Source: DASUBN01 sp964584665 (lineage in GTDB: Bacteria; Pseudomonadota; Gammaproteobacteria; Natronospirales; REEB76). From it: a DNA stretch of 64,000 nucleotides. The position numbers were made by a program, and so were the translations under genes. Each line of letters opens with the position of its first letter. Position 1 is the stretch's first letter. The notes below the pieces were generated by a model. That model had not been told where the DNA came from, made no database searches, and worked only from the letters and a program-made list of their open reading frames with translations. Shown here in pieces: positions 27,382-36,988 of this stretch. Location: the NCBI GenBank assembly GCA_964584665.1, contig CAZPAO010000003.1:62001-126000 (forward strand). The letters run 5' to 3'.

Positions 27382-28656
27382 TTGAACTCCGTCGCCCAGA
27401 CCGAAGACCTGCTGTTCTCCATCCTGCTGCAACTCATCGTCATGATCCTGGCGGCCAGGCTCATGAACACCGTGGCGCGTAAGCTCGGTCAGCCGGGGGT
27501 GGTGGGCGAGATCGTCGCCGGCCTGATGCTCGGCCCCTCCCTGCTCGGCCATTTCTTCCCGCACCTGTCCCAACTCCTGTTTGGGGGCGCCCCCAGCGCC
27601 ATCACCCTCATCAGCCAGATCGGCCTCATCTTCCTGATGTTCCAGATCGGCATGGACTTCGAGTACGCGCACCTGAGCGACGCCCAGAACGCGCGCGGCG
27701 TGCTGCGGGTGGCCTTCGCCTCCATCGTGGTGCCCTTCGTGCTGGGCCTCGTGATCGGTTATGCCGCGGCGGAGCTGCTGGTGCCGGGCGCGGACCCGCT
27801 GCCCTTCAGCCTATTCTGCGGCGTGAGCCTTGCCATCACCGCGATGCCGGTGCTGGGGCGCATCATGCGCGAGTTCGGCCTCTCCAGCACTGAGATGGGC
27901 GTGGTGGCGATCTCGGCGGCGGCCATCAACGACGTGGTGGGTTGGCTCCTGCTCGCGGGCATCACCACCTACACCACCGCCCGCTTCTCCGGCGAGCACG
28001 TGCTGTGGCAGCTGGTCGGCCTCGCCCTGTTCGTGATCCTGATGCGCTACACGGTGCGCCCCTTTGTGGGCTGGCTGGTGCGTCGCCGCGCCATCGATGG
28101 CGGTGAGATGCCCTCCAACCTCATGGCCATCGCCATCTGCCTCATGTTCGCCGCAGGCATCTGCACGTATAAGCTGGGCATCTTCGCCATCTTCGGCGGC
28201 TTCGCCGCGGGCATGCTGTTCCAGCGCTATCCGAGCTTCGTGGACGCCTGGCGCCGGCAAGTGGGGCAGTTCGTGATGGTGTTCTTCCTGCCGGTGTTCT
28301 TCACCTACACCGGCCTGCGCACCGACATCACGGGCCTGGCCACGGCTTCCGCCTTCGCCTGGCTCGGCGCCTTCATGGCGGCGGGCATCCTTGGCAAGAT
28401 CCTGCCGGTCTACCTCGCGGGGAAACTCTCGGGCTTCGACTGGCGCCAGTCCCTGCTGCTGGGCGCGCTCATGAACACCCGCGGCCTGATGGAACTCATC
28501 GTGCTCAACGTGGGTTTCGACCTCGGCGTGCTGCCGCGGCAGGTGTTCACCATGCTGGTGATCATGGCCCTCGTCACCAACATCATGACCGGGCCGGTGC
28601 TTAGGGTATTGCTGCCGCGCATGGGCCACGCGGTGCCGAAGGGGATCGAAGCCTAG
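27382..28656 (+). CDS. CPA2-family cation:proton antiporter (Na+/H+ exchanger domain)
   Basis: About 424 residues, roughly 12-13 hydrophobic helices. The N-terminal RKLGQPGVVGEIVAGLMLGPSLLG is the hallmark of the CPA2 (KefB/NapA) family, and NDVVGWLLL includes the conserved Asp of the ion-binding core. No TrkA-N regulatory domain follows. TTG at 27382 with GGGAG upstream gives the expected N-terminus; an ATG at 27301 in frame would add 27 residues unlike the family. Confidence 0.88.
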   Translation: MNSVAQTEDLLFSILLQLIVMILAARLMNTVARKLGQPGVVGEIVAGLMLGPSLLGHFFPHLSQLLFGGAPSAITLISQIGLIFLMFQIGMDFEYAHLSDAQNARGVLRVAFASIVVPFVLGLVIGYAAAELLVPGADPLPFSLFCGVSLAITAMPVLGRIMREFGLSSTEMGVVAISAAAINDVVGWLLLAGITTYTTARFSGEHVLWQLVGLALFVILMRYTVRPFVGWLVRRRAIDGGEMPSNLMAIAICLMFAAGICTYKLGIFAIFGGFAAGMLFQRYPSFVDAWRRQVGQFVMVFFLPVFFTYTGLRTDITGLATASAFAWLGAFMAAGILGKILPVYLAGKLSGFDWRQSLLLGALMNTRGLMELIVLNVGFDLGVLPRQVFTMLVIMALVTNIMTGPVLRVLLPRMGHAVPKGIEA

Positions 28657-28666
28657 ACCAGCCGGC

Positions 28667-29797
28667 TCATTCCCCGCTCCCCGCGGGCAGATCCACCACC
28701 ACCAGGCACAGGCTCTTGGTCACGCGCTGCACGGGCGTCAGCTTGGCGAACGCGGCCGAGGCGGCATGCGGGATGTCCTTGACCAGGGGATAGAGGTAAT
28801 AGGAAGACACCGCGAAGTTCACGTTCTGCGGCATCACTCCGGTCGCGTGGTAGAAGGCCTGTACCGCAGCGGTCGAATCGATGACGCCGACCACCCTTCC
28901 CTTCGTATCTACCAGCGGCCCGCCGGAGTTTCCTGGCTGGATGGGCACCGTGATCTGCATCAGGCTGCGTGTGTCGCCGAAACCCGAGAGCGAGCTGATA
29001 GCGCCGTCCGTGTACTTGGGAGCGATGCCCAGCAGGTCCGGCGTCGGGAAGCCCATGGTGAACACATGGTCCCCCGGCGCCGCAGAGTCGCTCGGCGCGA
29101 GTTCCAGGAATGCGGGCGCACCCAGACTGGAATGCAGGACCGCCAGGTCGTTGTTCGTGTCCACTGCGGCCACCGTGGCCGGGGCATCCTTGTCCGGCCC
29201 GCAATGCAACATGATCTTGTCGCCGCCGGCGATGACATGCCGCGCCGTCACGTAGGTGTTGGGTGAGTTGGTCGCGAACGCCGTGCCGAACGCGGTGCCC
29301 CCGCCCTCGGCAGGCGCGGTAGCTTGCTCAGCCGGCCCAGGCCCTTCGCGCACCATGGACATCCTCGGCTCGATGTCGCTCAGCTGGTTATCGAAGGCCT
29401 TCACCGCGGTATGCATGAGCGTGGCGATCACATCGTGCTTGTCGGGAGCGGACTGGGGCCGGCTGTTGCTGGCCACGGCCCGCAGGATGATGGCCTCGTT
29501 CTGCACCAAGTAGACGGATATCTTCAGCTCGTTGGGGGTGTCTGAGTAGACGAACTGCAGCTGCAGTGCGCGCGGGCCCTCAGCCTTCCCGATGTTGAAG
29601 CCGCGGGATACGAGCAGCTGCTCGAACCACGGCACGTAGTTCTGGAGTTCCTTGGGGACGTCCGCGGGCGGGTTGACTGTCTGCAGGACGATGAAGTTGC
29701 CGTCTTCGTTATAGCTGTCTATATGGTTGGCGCAGCCCGCGGCCACGAAAGCCAGCACCACGGCCAGACCGAGACGCTTGTGACCCTTCCATCCCAT
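28667..29797 (-). CDS. Lipoprotein trypsin-like serine protease (S1C-like)
   Basis: 376 residues with a lipobox AAGC (about residues 19-22). Residues about 30-150 are of unknown fold; residues about 160-350 are a trypsin-like protease with His in YVTARHVIAGG, Asp in TNNDLAVLH and Ser in QPGNSGGPLVD. No PDZ domain is visible, so it is not DegP. It may cleave envelope proteins from the outer- or inner-membrane surface. It lies 77 nt downstream of mnmE. Confidence 0.85.
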   Translation of the reverse strand: MGWKGHKRLGLAVVLAFVAAGCANHIDSYNEDGNFIVLQTVNPPADVPKELQNYVPWFEQLLVSRGFNIGKAEGPRALQLQFVYSDTPNELKISVYLVQNEAIILRAVASNSRPQSAPDKHDVIATLMHTAVKAFDNQLSDIEPRMSMVREGPGPAEQATAPAEGGGTAFGTAFATNSPNTYVTARHVIAGGDKIMLHCGPDKDAPATVAAVDTNNDLAVLHSSLGAPAFLELAPSDSAAPGDHVFTMGFPTPDLLGIAPKYTDGAISSLSGFGDTRSLMQITVPIQPGNSGGPLVDTKGRVVGVIDSTAAVQAFYHATGVMPQNVNFAVSSYYLYPLVKDIPHAASAAFAKLTPVQRVTKSLCLVVVDLPAGSGE

Positions 29798-29874
29798 GGC
29801 TATACCCCTTTTATCCTGCGCCTAAGTATAGACATGCCGTCCGCCAGGGTGAATGCGCCTGCCTCGGTCGGCCG

Positions 29875-31221
29875 CTACTTGCCTATGCAGAAACTCGCGA
29901 AGATCTTCCCCAGCAGGTCGTCGCTGGTGAACTCGCCGGTGATCTCGTTCAGGCAGAGCTGAGCCAGTCGCAGCTCTTCGGCGATCAGCTCGCCGGCCCG
30001 GTGCTCCACGTGCTGGCGCGCTTCCTCGAGATGGCCGCGGGCGCGCTTGAGTGCGTCGAGATGCCGGCGCCGCGCCGTGAAGCCATCCTCCCCCATCTGC
30101 TCGAAACCCGCGATGCGCTTCAGGTGGGCGCGCAACAGCTCCACGCCCTGCCCCGTCTCGGCCGAGAGCCAGAGGCTGGGTGTCCCATCCAACTCGTCTT
30201 CCGCCGGACGCTGGGCCGTGAGGTCTATCTTGTTGTAGATGACCGTGGCCTTGAGCGCGCGCGGCAGCCGCTCCAGGATGTCCCGGTCCTCGGCCGTCAG
30301 CCCCTGGGTGCTGTCCACCACCAGCAGCACCCGGTCCGCCCGCTCCATCTGTTCCCAGGCCCGGCGCACGCCTTCCTGCTCCACCGCGTCACCGCTCTCC
30401 CGCAAGCCCGCGGTGTCGGTCAGCTGCAGCGGCAAGCCATCTATGTCTATGCGTTCCCGCAGCACGTCGCGGGTGGTGCCGGGGATAGCCGTGACGATGG
30501 CGGCAGCGTGGCCCGCGAGCCGGTTCAGGAGACTGGACTTGCCTGCATTGGGCCGCCCGGCGATCACGACCGTGAGGCCTTCGCGCATGAGGCTGCCCTG
30601 GCGCGCGGCGGCGGCCAGCGCTTCGAAGTCCGCGCGGATGGCGCCGAGCCGGCCGGCGACATCGCCTTCGCTCAGGAAATCCACTTCCTCATCCGGGAAA
30701 TCGATGGCAGCTTCGACGTAGGCCCGCAGCACCACCAGCGCTTCCGCCAGGGCTTCGACGCGGGCCGAGAACTCGCCTTGCAGGGAACGCAACGCGGCAC
30801 GCGCCGCCTGTTCGGAGCCGCTGTCGATCAAGTCGGCGATGGCTTCCGCCTGGGCCAGGTCCAGTTTGTCGTTGAGGAAAGCGCGTTCCGAGAACTCGCC
30901 CGGCCGGGCGAGGCGCGCGCCCAGCTCCAGCACCCGCCGCAGCACCATGTCCAGCACCACCGTGCCGCCGTGGCCGTGCAGTTCCAGCACGTCCTCGCCG
31001 GTGAAGGAATCCGGCCCCGCGAAGAAGAGCACCAGTCCGGAATCCAGGACGTCTCCGTCTTCATCCCGGAAACTCCGCAACTGCACCCGCCGATGCTTGG
31101 GCGCGTGGCCCGTGAGTTCCCGGGCGATGGCCGCGGCTTCGGGCCCCGAGACCCGCACGATGCCGATGCCGCCCCTACCTGGCGGCGTCGCGATCGCGGC
31201 GATGGTCTCAGTCAGGTTCAT
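29875..31221 (-). CDS. mnmE: tRNA modification GTPase MnmE (TrmE)
   Basis: 448 residues. An N-terminal folate-binding domain (DTIAAIATPPGRGGIGIVRVSG-like start) is followed by a helical domain and an inserted Ras-like G domain with GRPNAGKSSLLN (G1), DTAGLRES (G3) and NKID (G4). The protein ends in CIGK, the catalytic C-terminal cysteine motif. It works with MnmG on the wobble uridine. It stands apart from the yidC cluster that usually precedes it in gammaproteobacteria, here separated by two genes. Confidence 0.97.
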   Translation of the reverse strand: MNLTETIAAIATPPGRGGIGIVRVSGPEAAAIARELTGHAPKHRRVQLRSFRDEDGDVLDSGLVLFFAGPDSFTGEDVLELHGHGGTVVLDMVLRRVLELGARLARPGEFSERAFLNDKLDLAQAEAIADLIDSGSEQAARAALRSLQGEFSARVEALAEALVVLRAYVEAAIDFPDEEVDFLSEGDVAGRLGAIRADFEALAAAARQGSLMREGLTVVIAGRPNAGKSSLLNRLAGHAAAIVTAIPGTTRDVLRERIDIDGLPLQLTDTAGLRESGDAVEQEGVRRAWEQMERADRVLLVVDSTQGLTAEDRDILERLPRALKATVIYNKIDLTAQRPAEDELDGTPSLWLSAETGQGVELLRAHLKRIAGFEQMGEDGFTARRRHLDALKRARGHLEEARQHVEHRAGELIAEELRLAQLCLNEITGEFTSDDLLGKIFASFCIGK

Positions 31222-31281
31222 TTGTGAAATAAACGCTTCAGGAACACACTCTTCCCATCATACCGTCACCGAGTGCGCCCC

Positions 31282-32508
31282 ATGCCTGGTATGCCCCTGC
31301 GCTTCCCCAATGCCGACGGCCGCATGCTGGCCGGACGGCTGGACCTGCCCGCCAACGGCCGACCCCGTGCCTACGCCCTCTACGCCCACTGCTTCACCTG
31401 CGGCAAGGACGTGCGCGCCGCCGTGAACATCAGCCGGGCCCTCGCCAGGGAAGGCATCGCCTGCCTGCGCTTCGACTTCACGGGCCTGGGCGAGAGCGAG
31501 GGGGACTTCAGCGAGACCACCTTCAGCGGCAACGTGGCGGACCTGAAAGCCGCGGCCAGGTTCCTGGCCGAGAAGTACGAGGCGCCCAAGATCCTGGTGG
31601 GGCATTCGCTGGGCGGCGCCGCGGTGCTGGCGGCGGCGGCGGACATCCCGAGTTCCGTGGCGGTGGCCACCATCGGCGCCCCGGCCAACCCGGAGCACGT
31701 GGCGGCCCTCCTGGGTGACGCGCGCAAGACCATAGAAGAAGACGGCGAGGCGGACGTGGTCCTGGTGGGCCGCAAGTTCCACTTCAAGCAGGCCTTCCTC
31801 GACGATCTGGGCCAACATCCCTGGCGCACCAGCCTACGCAACCTGCGCAAGGCCCTGCTGGTGTTCCACTCCCCTGCCGACAAGACCGTGGACATCTCCA
31901 ATGCCGCTGAGATCTTCGGCGCCGCGCTGCACCCGAAGAGCTTCATCAGCCTGAACGAGGCGGACCATCTGCTCACCCGCGAGACGGATTCCGAGTACGT
32001 GGGGCTGATCCTCGGCGCCTGGGCCAGCAAGTACCTGGGGGAACTCGGCATGCAGCCGCTCTCGAGCCCCGCGAACGGCGGCGAGACGGTGGTGCGCATG
32101 GGAGAGGAGCATTACCGCTGCGACGTGTTCGTGGGCCCTCACCATCTCGTCTCCGACGAGCCGCGGGACGCGGGCGGCACCGATGCGGGGCCGGATCCTT
32201 ACGGGCTCCTGACCGCGGCGCTGGGTGCCTGCACCGCCATCACCCTGCGCATCTATGCCGACCGCAAGGGCCTGCCCCTGAAGGGCATCACAGTGAACCT
32301 CAGCCACGACAAGGCCTACGCCCAGGATGCGAGCGCCTGCGCGGAGACGGGCAAGGAAGTGAAGATGGACGTCTTCACGCGCGAACTGCGGCTCGAGGGG
32401 GACTTGAGCGAGGTGCAGAAGCTGAAGCTATTGGAGATCGCCAACAAATGCCCGGTGCATAACACCCTCGGACACATCTCCAAGATCGATACCCGGTTAA
32501 AAAGCTGA
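31282..32508 (+). CDS. Fusion of alpha/beta-hydrolase and OsmC-family domain
   Basis: About 408 residues. The first 250 are an alpha/beta-hydrolase (nucleophile in VGHSLGGAA, aspartate near PADKTVDI, histidine in NEADHLL); residues about 265-405 are an OsmC/Ohr-like peroxiredoxin with the reactive cysteines in LGACTAITLRIYA and KCPVHNTL. Such fusions are known in proteobacteria; the likely role is detoxification of organic hydroperoxides or esters. GTG 31273, ATG 31282 and ATG 31291 are all possible starts. Divergent from mnmE (60 nt). Confidence 0.88.
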   Translation: MPGMPLRFPNADGRMLAGRLDLPANGRPRAYALYAHCFTCGKDVRAAVNISRALAREGIACLRFDFTGLGESEGDFSETTFSGNVADLKAAARFLAEKYEAPKILVGHSLGGAAVLAAAADIPSSVAVATIGAPANPEHVAALLGDARKTIEEDGEADVVLVGRKFHFKQAFLDDLGQHPWRTSLRNLRKALLVFHSPADKTVDISNAAEIFGAALHPKSFISLNEADHLLTRETDSEYVGLILGAWASKYLGELGMQPLSSPANGGETVVRMGEEHYRCDVFVGPHHLVSDEPRDAGGTDAGPDPYGLLTAALGACTAITLRIYADRKGLPLKGITVNLSHDKAYAQDASACAETGKEVKMDVFTRELRLEGDLSEVQKLKLLEIANKCPVHNTLGHISKIDTRLKS

Positions 32509-32542
32509 GCATTGCCCTATCGCGCGCAGCAGCTTTTAGCGA

Positions 32543-33004
32543 TCAAGACTTCAGAGACCACTGCATCTCGTTGGTGCTGATGAAGCCCAGCTTCGCGTAG
32601 AGCGGCTTGCCCATCTCGGTGGCATGCAGGATGGTGAGACTGAGCTTGCGGTCGCGCGCTTCCTGCATCGCGAGCTGCGTCAGTCGCTTGGCGATGCCCT
32701 GGCCGCGGTGCGTGGGCTCGGTGTAGACATTCAGTATGTAGCCGCGCTGGGCTTCGAGATGCAGGGGATGCGGCGGCCAGTCAAGCACCATCATGCCGAG
32801 CCCGGAGACCACCTGGCCCCCCTCCTCCGCGAACCAGCCGAAGTAGTGGCCGGACTCGAGCCGGGGGCGCACCCACGCGAGGAAAGCATCGCTCATGGCG
32901 CGCAAGCTCGCATCGTCCGGTTTGCCCGCATCCACGAACATGCGGAGGCGGTGCTCGGTGATGCGCGCGGCATCAGCCGGGGTGACGGGACGGATGCTGA
33001 TCAT
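32543..33004 (-). CDS. GNAT-family N-acetyltransferase
   Basis: 153 residues with the acetyl-CoA pyrophosphate loop THRGQGIAKRLTQLAM (motif A, Q/RxxGxG/A) and the following LHATEMGKPLYAKLGF strand, both typical of GNAT enzymes. The acceptor is unknown. It starts 15 nt after the yidC stop and is probably the last gene of the ribonuclease P/insertase unit. Confidence 0.85.
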   Translation of the reverse strand: MISIRPVTPADAARITEHRLRMFVDAGKPDDASLRAMSDAFLAWVRPRLESGHYFGWFAEEGGQVVSGLGMMVLDWPPHPLHLEAQRGYILNVYTEPTHRGQGIAKRLTQLAMQEARDRKLSLTILHATEMGKPLYAKLGFISTNEMQWSLKS

Positions 33005-33019
33005 GGCGCCTCCGCCCGG

Positions 33020-34690
33020 TTAGCTCTTCTTCGACTCTCTCTCGATGAGCTTGTTGATGTAGCGCTGCTGGGCGATGGTGACGATGGAGTTCGCCAGGTA
33101 GTACAGCACCAGGCCCGATGGCAGCACCGCGTACAGGAACACGAGCGCCAGCGGCATGATCTTCATCATCTGCGCCTGCACCTTGTCGGCGGGCTGCGGC
33201 TGCAGATGCGTCTGGATGAACATGGCCACGCCGTAGACCACCGGCAGCACGTAGAACGGATCCGGCGCCGAGAGGTCGTGGATCCACAGCATCCAGGGCG
33301 CGTGGCGCAGCTCGATGCTGTCCGTGAGCACGTAGTACAGGGCGAAGAAGATCGGGATCTGGATCACGATCGGCAGGCAGCCGGTCGCGGGGTTGATCTT
33401 CTCCTTCTTATACAGCTCCATCATCGCCTGGCTGAGCTTGGTGCGGTCGTCCTTGTAGCGGTCCTGCAGCGCCTTGATGCGCGGCTGGGCCTGGCGCATC
33501 TTCGCCATCGAGCGCCCGCTGATCTCGTTCAGCTTGTAGGTGACGGCCTTGATCAGCAGGGTCAGCAGCAGGATGGACCAGCCCCAGTTGCCGACGAACT
33601 TCTCGATGTGCTCCAGCAACCAGAACAGCGGCTCCGCCAGGATGGTGAGCTTGCCGTAGTCCACAGTGAGTTCGAGCTGCGGCGCCACGGCCGCGAGCTT
33701 GGTCTGTAGTTTGGGGCCGACGTAGAGCGTGGAAGCGAAATCGGCGCTAGCGCCGGGGGCCACGGTCTGCTGTGCGCTGACGCTGCCGGTGACGTATTGG
33801 CTCTCGCCGGCGGGCTTGCTGTAATAGAGGTTCTTCTGTTTACCGCCCGGGATGATGGCCGCCAGGAAGTAGTGCTCCACCACGGCCACCCAGCCGCCGT
33901 CCTCGGTGACGGACACGGGTTGCTCGGTGACCTTGGGGAAATCCAGCTGCTGGTAACCGTCGGTGCCGCGCATCGCGAAGCGCTGGTACTCGTAGCGGCC
34001 GGCACCGCTGAACAGCCCGTTGTGGGGCGGCGTGTAATGGCTGCGCCACTGCAGCCAGGCGCTGCCGGTCCAGGGCGCCTTGGCGTCGTTCTTCACGTTG
34101 TAGTCCACGGCGATCTGATAGCTGCCGCGGCTGAGCGCGTAGGTCTTCACCACCGTGAGGCCGTGGCCGTCGCTCCAGCTGAGCGCCACCTTGAGGTCCT
34201 GGGCGCCTTCGGCGAGCAGGTATTCGGACTGGGGCGCGGTGTAGATGGCATCGGCACCGGGCCCTGCGCCCTGGTCCGCCTGCAAGCCACCCTGCAACAC
34301 CATCAGCGTCCCGGCGCCGTCGTCCAGCAGCTTCACGTGCTGGCCCGGATCCTTCAGTGTCTCGGGATACTGGATGAGTTCAGCGCGGCGGATGTCACCG
34401 CCGGCGGTGTCCAGCGTCAGGTCCAGCACGTCGGTGCGCACGTGGATGGGCTGGCCCTTGGGCAGCGTCGCGCCGGCGTTGGGCGCGGCGGGCGCGCCCG
34501 CACTCGGGGCCCCTGCCCCGCTGGTCGCCACGGGCGCCCCGGCGGTGTTGGCAGGCGGTGCGGCGGTGACCGCGGCAGGCACGGCGCCGTCTGCACCCGG
34601 GCGCGGACCGTAGTCCAGCATCCAGGCCTGATAGACCGCGAACACGATGATCGCGAGCGCGGCCAGGAGGAATATGCGGCGGTTATCCAT
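33020..34690 (-). CDS. yidC: Membrane protein insertase YidC
   Basis: 556 residues. N-terminal helix MDNRRIFLLAALAIIVFAVYQAW, a large periplasmic beta-domain (about 60-340) preceded by a Pro/Ala-rich linker, then five conserved helices of the insertase core (about 355-545) including WGWSILLLTLLIKAVTY and GCLPIVIQIPIFFALYYVL. It inserts membrane proteins alone or with SecYEG. Overlaps yidD by 8 nt. Confidence 0.97.
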   Translation of the reverse strand: MDNRRIFLLAALAIIVFAVYQAWMLDYGPRPGADGAVPAAVTAAPPANTAGAPVATSGAGAPSAGAPAAPNAGATLPKGQPIHVRTDVLDLTLDTAGGDIRRAELIQYPETLKDPGQHVKLLDDGAGTLMVLQGGLQADQGAGPGADAIYTAPQSEYLLAEGAQDLKVALSWSDGHGLTVVKTYALSRGSYQIAVDYNVKNDAKAPWTGSAWLQWRSHYTPPHNGLFSGAGRYEYQRFAMRGTDGYQQLDFPKVTEQPVSVTEDGGWVAVVEHYFLAAIIPGGKQKNLYYSKPAGESQYVTGSVSAQQTVAPGASADFASTLYVGPKLQTKLAAVAPQLELTVDYGKLTILAEPLFWLLEHIEKFVGNWGWSILLLTLLIKAVTYKLNEISGRSMAKMRQAQPRIKALQDRYKDDRTKLSQAMMELYKKEKINPATGCLPIVIQIPIFFALYYVLTDSIELRHAPWMLWIHDLSAPDPFYVLPVVYGVAMFIQTHLQPQPADKVQAQMMKIMPLALVFLYAVLPSGLVLYYLANSIVTIAQQRYINKLIERESKKS

Positions 34691-34916
34691 GACGATGCTC
34701 CGCGAGCTGCGGCACCGGATCGTGCCCGCCGGGATGGAAGGGGTGGCAGCGGCCGAGGCGCCGCGCCGCGAGCCAGCCGCCCTTCAGGGCGCCGTGCTCA
34801 CGGATGGCTTCGATCGCATATAAGGAACATGAAGGCTCGAAGCGGCAACGGGTGCCGAGCAGCGGGCTCAGGGTGTAGCGATAGAGCTGGATGAAGAGGA
34901 TCAGGAGTCTTTGCAT
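34683..34916 (-). CDS. yidD: Membrane protein insertion efficiency factor YidD
   Basis: 77 residues with the family core LYRYTLSPLLGTRCRFEPSCS followed by YAIEAIREHGALKGGWLAARRLGRCHPF. An amphipathic peripheral membrane protein between rnpA and yidC in most proteobacteria, and here too. Start at 34916 lies inside the end of rnpA (16-nt overlap). Confidence 0.95.
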   Translation of the reverse strand: MQRLLILFIQLYRYTLSPLLGTRCRFEPSCSLYAIEAIREHGALKGGWLAARRLGRCHPFHPGGHDPVPQLAEHRHG

Positions 34917-35260
34917 CGCTTGATCACTTCCTGCCAATGCCGGTCGAGGCTCGCGCGCAGATCGGCGGCTTCGCGCTGGCGTGCCGCGCCGCGCGCCTGC
35001 ACCACGATGTCCACCGCCGGCAAGAGCCCCCGGTTGAGGCGGAAGCTCTCGCGCACCGCGCGCTTGATGCGGGTGCGTCCGGCGGCGCTGGCCACGGCCT
35101 TCTTCGCTACCGAGATCCCGAGCCGGGCTTCCGCTCCGCCGTTGCCGCAAACGAGCACCACAAAGCACGCATCGCTGCTTCTCGTGCCGTCGCGGAACAC
35201 ATGGTTGAATTCCGAAGGCAGGCGCAGGCGCGCCGTGCGCGGGAAGGATGCGGGACGCAT
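34901..35260 (-). CDS. rnpA: Ribonuclease P protein component
   Basis: 119 residues, starting MRPASFPRTARLRLPSEFNHVFRDG. The basic RNR-like motif (GRTRIKRAVRESFR) that contacts the RNA subunit is present. The protein helps the RNA subunit cleave the 5' leader of pre-tRNA. A longer frame upstream runs antisense to and past rpmH and is not used. Gap to rpmH is 20 nt. Confidence 0.95.
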   Translation of the reverse strand: MRPASFPRTARLRLPSEFNHVFRDGTRSSDACFVVLVCGNGGAEARLGISVAKKAVASAAGRTRIKRAVRESFRLNRGLLPAVDIVVQARGAARQREAADLRASLDRHWQEVIKRCKDS

Positions 35261-35280
35261 GGTCGTCCCAGCCAAACGTG

Positions 35281-35418
35281 TTACGTGGGCGTGAGGCGCT
35301 TGCGGCCTTTGGCACGCCGCGCGTTCACCACCTGGCGGCCGCGCTTGGTGGCCATGCGCGCGCGGAACCCGTGGGTACGGGCACGGCGGACTTTGCTCGG
35401 CTGATAAGTTCTTTTCAT
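35281..35418 (-). CDS. rpmH: 50S ribosomal protein L34
   Basis: 45 residues, beginning MKRTYQPSKVRRARTHGF and ending KGRKRLTPT: the complete, highly basic L34. First gene of the rpmH-rnpA-yidD-yidC unit that leads leftward away from the origin. A TATATT-like -10 element is visible on the minus strand at 35430-35435. Confidence 0.97.
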   Translation of the reverse strand: MKRTYQPSKVRRARTHGFRARMATKRGRQVVNARRAKGRKRLTPT

Positions 35419-35551
35419 GACACGGGTCCAATATACAAATGTGTACTGCCCGGACCGCACGGCCCAGGCAAAGGGGCGTTATTAGACGTGTTCCGGTGCA
35501 TCTCTGTCAACTGGCGCGGTTCATGCTTGCGGGGACGTGTCATGCGCAGGG

Positions 35552-35560
35552 TGTGGATAA
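35552..35560. promoter_or_regulatory. DnaA box upstream of dnaA
   Basis: TGTGGATAA, a perfect 9/9 complement of the TTATCCACA consensus, 100 nt before the dnaA start in the 241-nt rpmH-dnaA gap. A single box there suits autoregulation of dnaA. The rest of the gap holds the two divergent promoters and no other clear box. Confidence 0.75.
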
Positions 35561-35659
35561 CTCCTGGAGCCCGGTATAGACTGCCTCCCGGTCCTCGCGC
35601 AGCGCGTCTGCGCTGCCAATCCTAAAGACAATAGTTTTCGTTCGGGGGTCTTCGGAGCC

Positions 35660-36988
35660 ATGCCATCGCTTTGGACGCGGTGCGTCAGCCATTTGGAGCA
35701 TGAACTCTCCGAACAAGAGCTGAACACCTGGATACGCCCCCTGCACGCCCAGGAGGAAGAAGGCGGCACCCTGCGCCTCTTGGCCCCCAACCGGTTCGTC
35801 ATGGACTGGGTCCGGGACCGCTTCCTGCCGCGCATCTCCAACCTGGCCCGGGAACTGGCCGAGGACAAGCAGCGCCGGGTGCTCCTGGAAGTGGGCGCCA
35901 CGGCCGAGTCTCAGGCCCCCTCTATCCCCCTCCCCGGGGCGCCGGCGGCCCCCGCCATCCCGACCCCCGGCAGCGGCCTGAACCCCCTCTACACCTTCGA
36001 GGGCTTCGTCGAGGGCAAGTCCAACCAGTTCGCCGTGGCAGCGGCCCACCAGATCGCCGAGAACCCCGGCCGGGCCTATAACCCCCTGTTCATCTACGGC
36101 GGGGTCGGCCTTGGCAAGACCCACCTGATGCACAGCGTCGGGCACCTGATCCTGAAGCGGAACCCGAAGGCCCGCATCGCCTATGTCCATTCCGAGCGCT
36201 TCGTGAACGACATGGTGCGGGCCCTGCAGCACAACACCATCAACGAGTTCAAGCGCCAGTACCGCTCCGTGGACGCCCTGCTCATCGACGACATCCAGTT
36301 CTTCGTGGGCAAGGAGCGCTCCCAGGAGGAGTTCTTCCACACCTTCAACGCGCTCCTGGAAGGCCAGCAGCAGGTGATCCTCACCTGCGACCGGTACCCC
36401 AAGGAGGTCGAAGGCCTGGAAGAACGCCTGAAATCCCGCTTCGGCTGGGGTCTCACGGTGCCGGTGGAGCCGCCCGAACTCGAGACCCGGGTGGCCATCC
36501 TCATGAAGAAAGCCCTGGTGGAAGGGGTCGAACTCCCGAGCGAGGTGGCGTTCTTCGTCGCCCAGCGGGTCAGTTCCAACATCCGCGAGCTGGAAGGCGC
36601 GCTGCGCCGGGTGATCGCCAACGCGCGCTTCACCGGCCGCGCCATCACCATGGAATACGCCAAAGAATGCCTCAGGGACATCCTCGCGGTCCAGGACCGG
36701 CAGGTTACCCTCGAGAACATCCAGAAGACCGTGGCCGACTATTACCGGGTGCGGGTCAATGAGATGCTGTCCAAGAAGCGCAGCCGCTCCATCGCGCGCC
36801 CACGCCAGGTGGCCATGGCGCTCGCCAAGGAACTGACCAACCACAGCCTGCCGGAGATCGGCGACGCCTTCGGCGGCCGCGACCACACGACGGTGCTGCA
36901 CGCCTGCCGCAAGGTGCAGGAACTGAAGGCGGCGGACAGCAAGTTGAGCGAAGATTACGCGGCCTTGTTGCGGACCCTGACGGGCTGA
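35660..36988 (+). CDS. dnaA: Chromosomal replication initiator DnaA
   Basis: 442 residues. Domain I (about 1-80), a short Pro/Ala-rich linker (AGAPAAPAIPTPGSG-like region), the AAA+ domain with Walker A GGVGLGKTHL and Walker B LLIDDIQFF, and the C-terminal DNA-binding domain with GGRDHTTVLHACRK, the DnaA signature that reads the box. ATG with CGGAG 3 nt upstream. Binds oriC and opens it in the ATP form. Confidence 0.98.
   Translation: MPSLWTRCVSHLEHELSEQELNTWIRPLHAQEEEGGTLRLLAPNRFVMDWVRDRFLPRISNLARELAEDKQRRVLLEVGATAESQAPSIPLPGAPAAPAIPTPGSGLNPLYTFEGFVEGKSNQFAVAAAHQIAENPGRAYNPLFIYGGVGLGKTHLMHSVGHLILKRNPKARIAYVHSERFVNDMVRALQHNTINEFKRQYRSVDALLIDDIQFFVGKERSQEEFFHTFNALLEGQQQVILTCDRYPKEVEGLEERLKSRFGWGLTVPVEPPELETRVAILMKKALVEGVELPSEVAFFVAQRVSSNIRELEGALRRVIANARFTGRAITMEYAKECLRDILAVQDRQVTLENIQKTVADYYRVRVNEMLSKKRSRSIARPRQVAMALAKELTNHSLPEIGDAFGGRDHTTVLHACRKVQELKAADSKLSEDYAALLRTLTG

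Noticed and set aside
35261..35431. N-terminal extension of RnpA
   Set aside because: It would overlap the whole of rpmH on the same strand in another frame; RnpA homologues start near MRPASFP.
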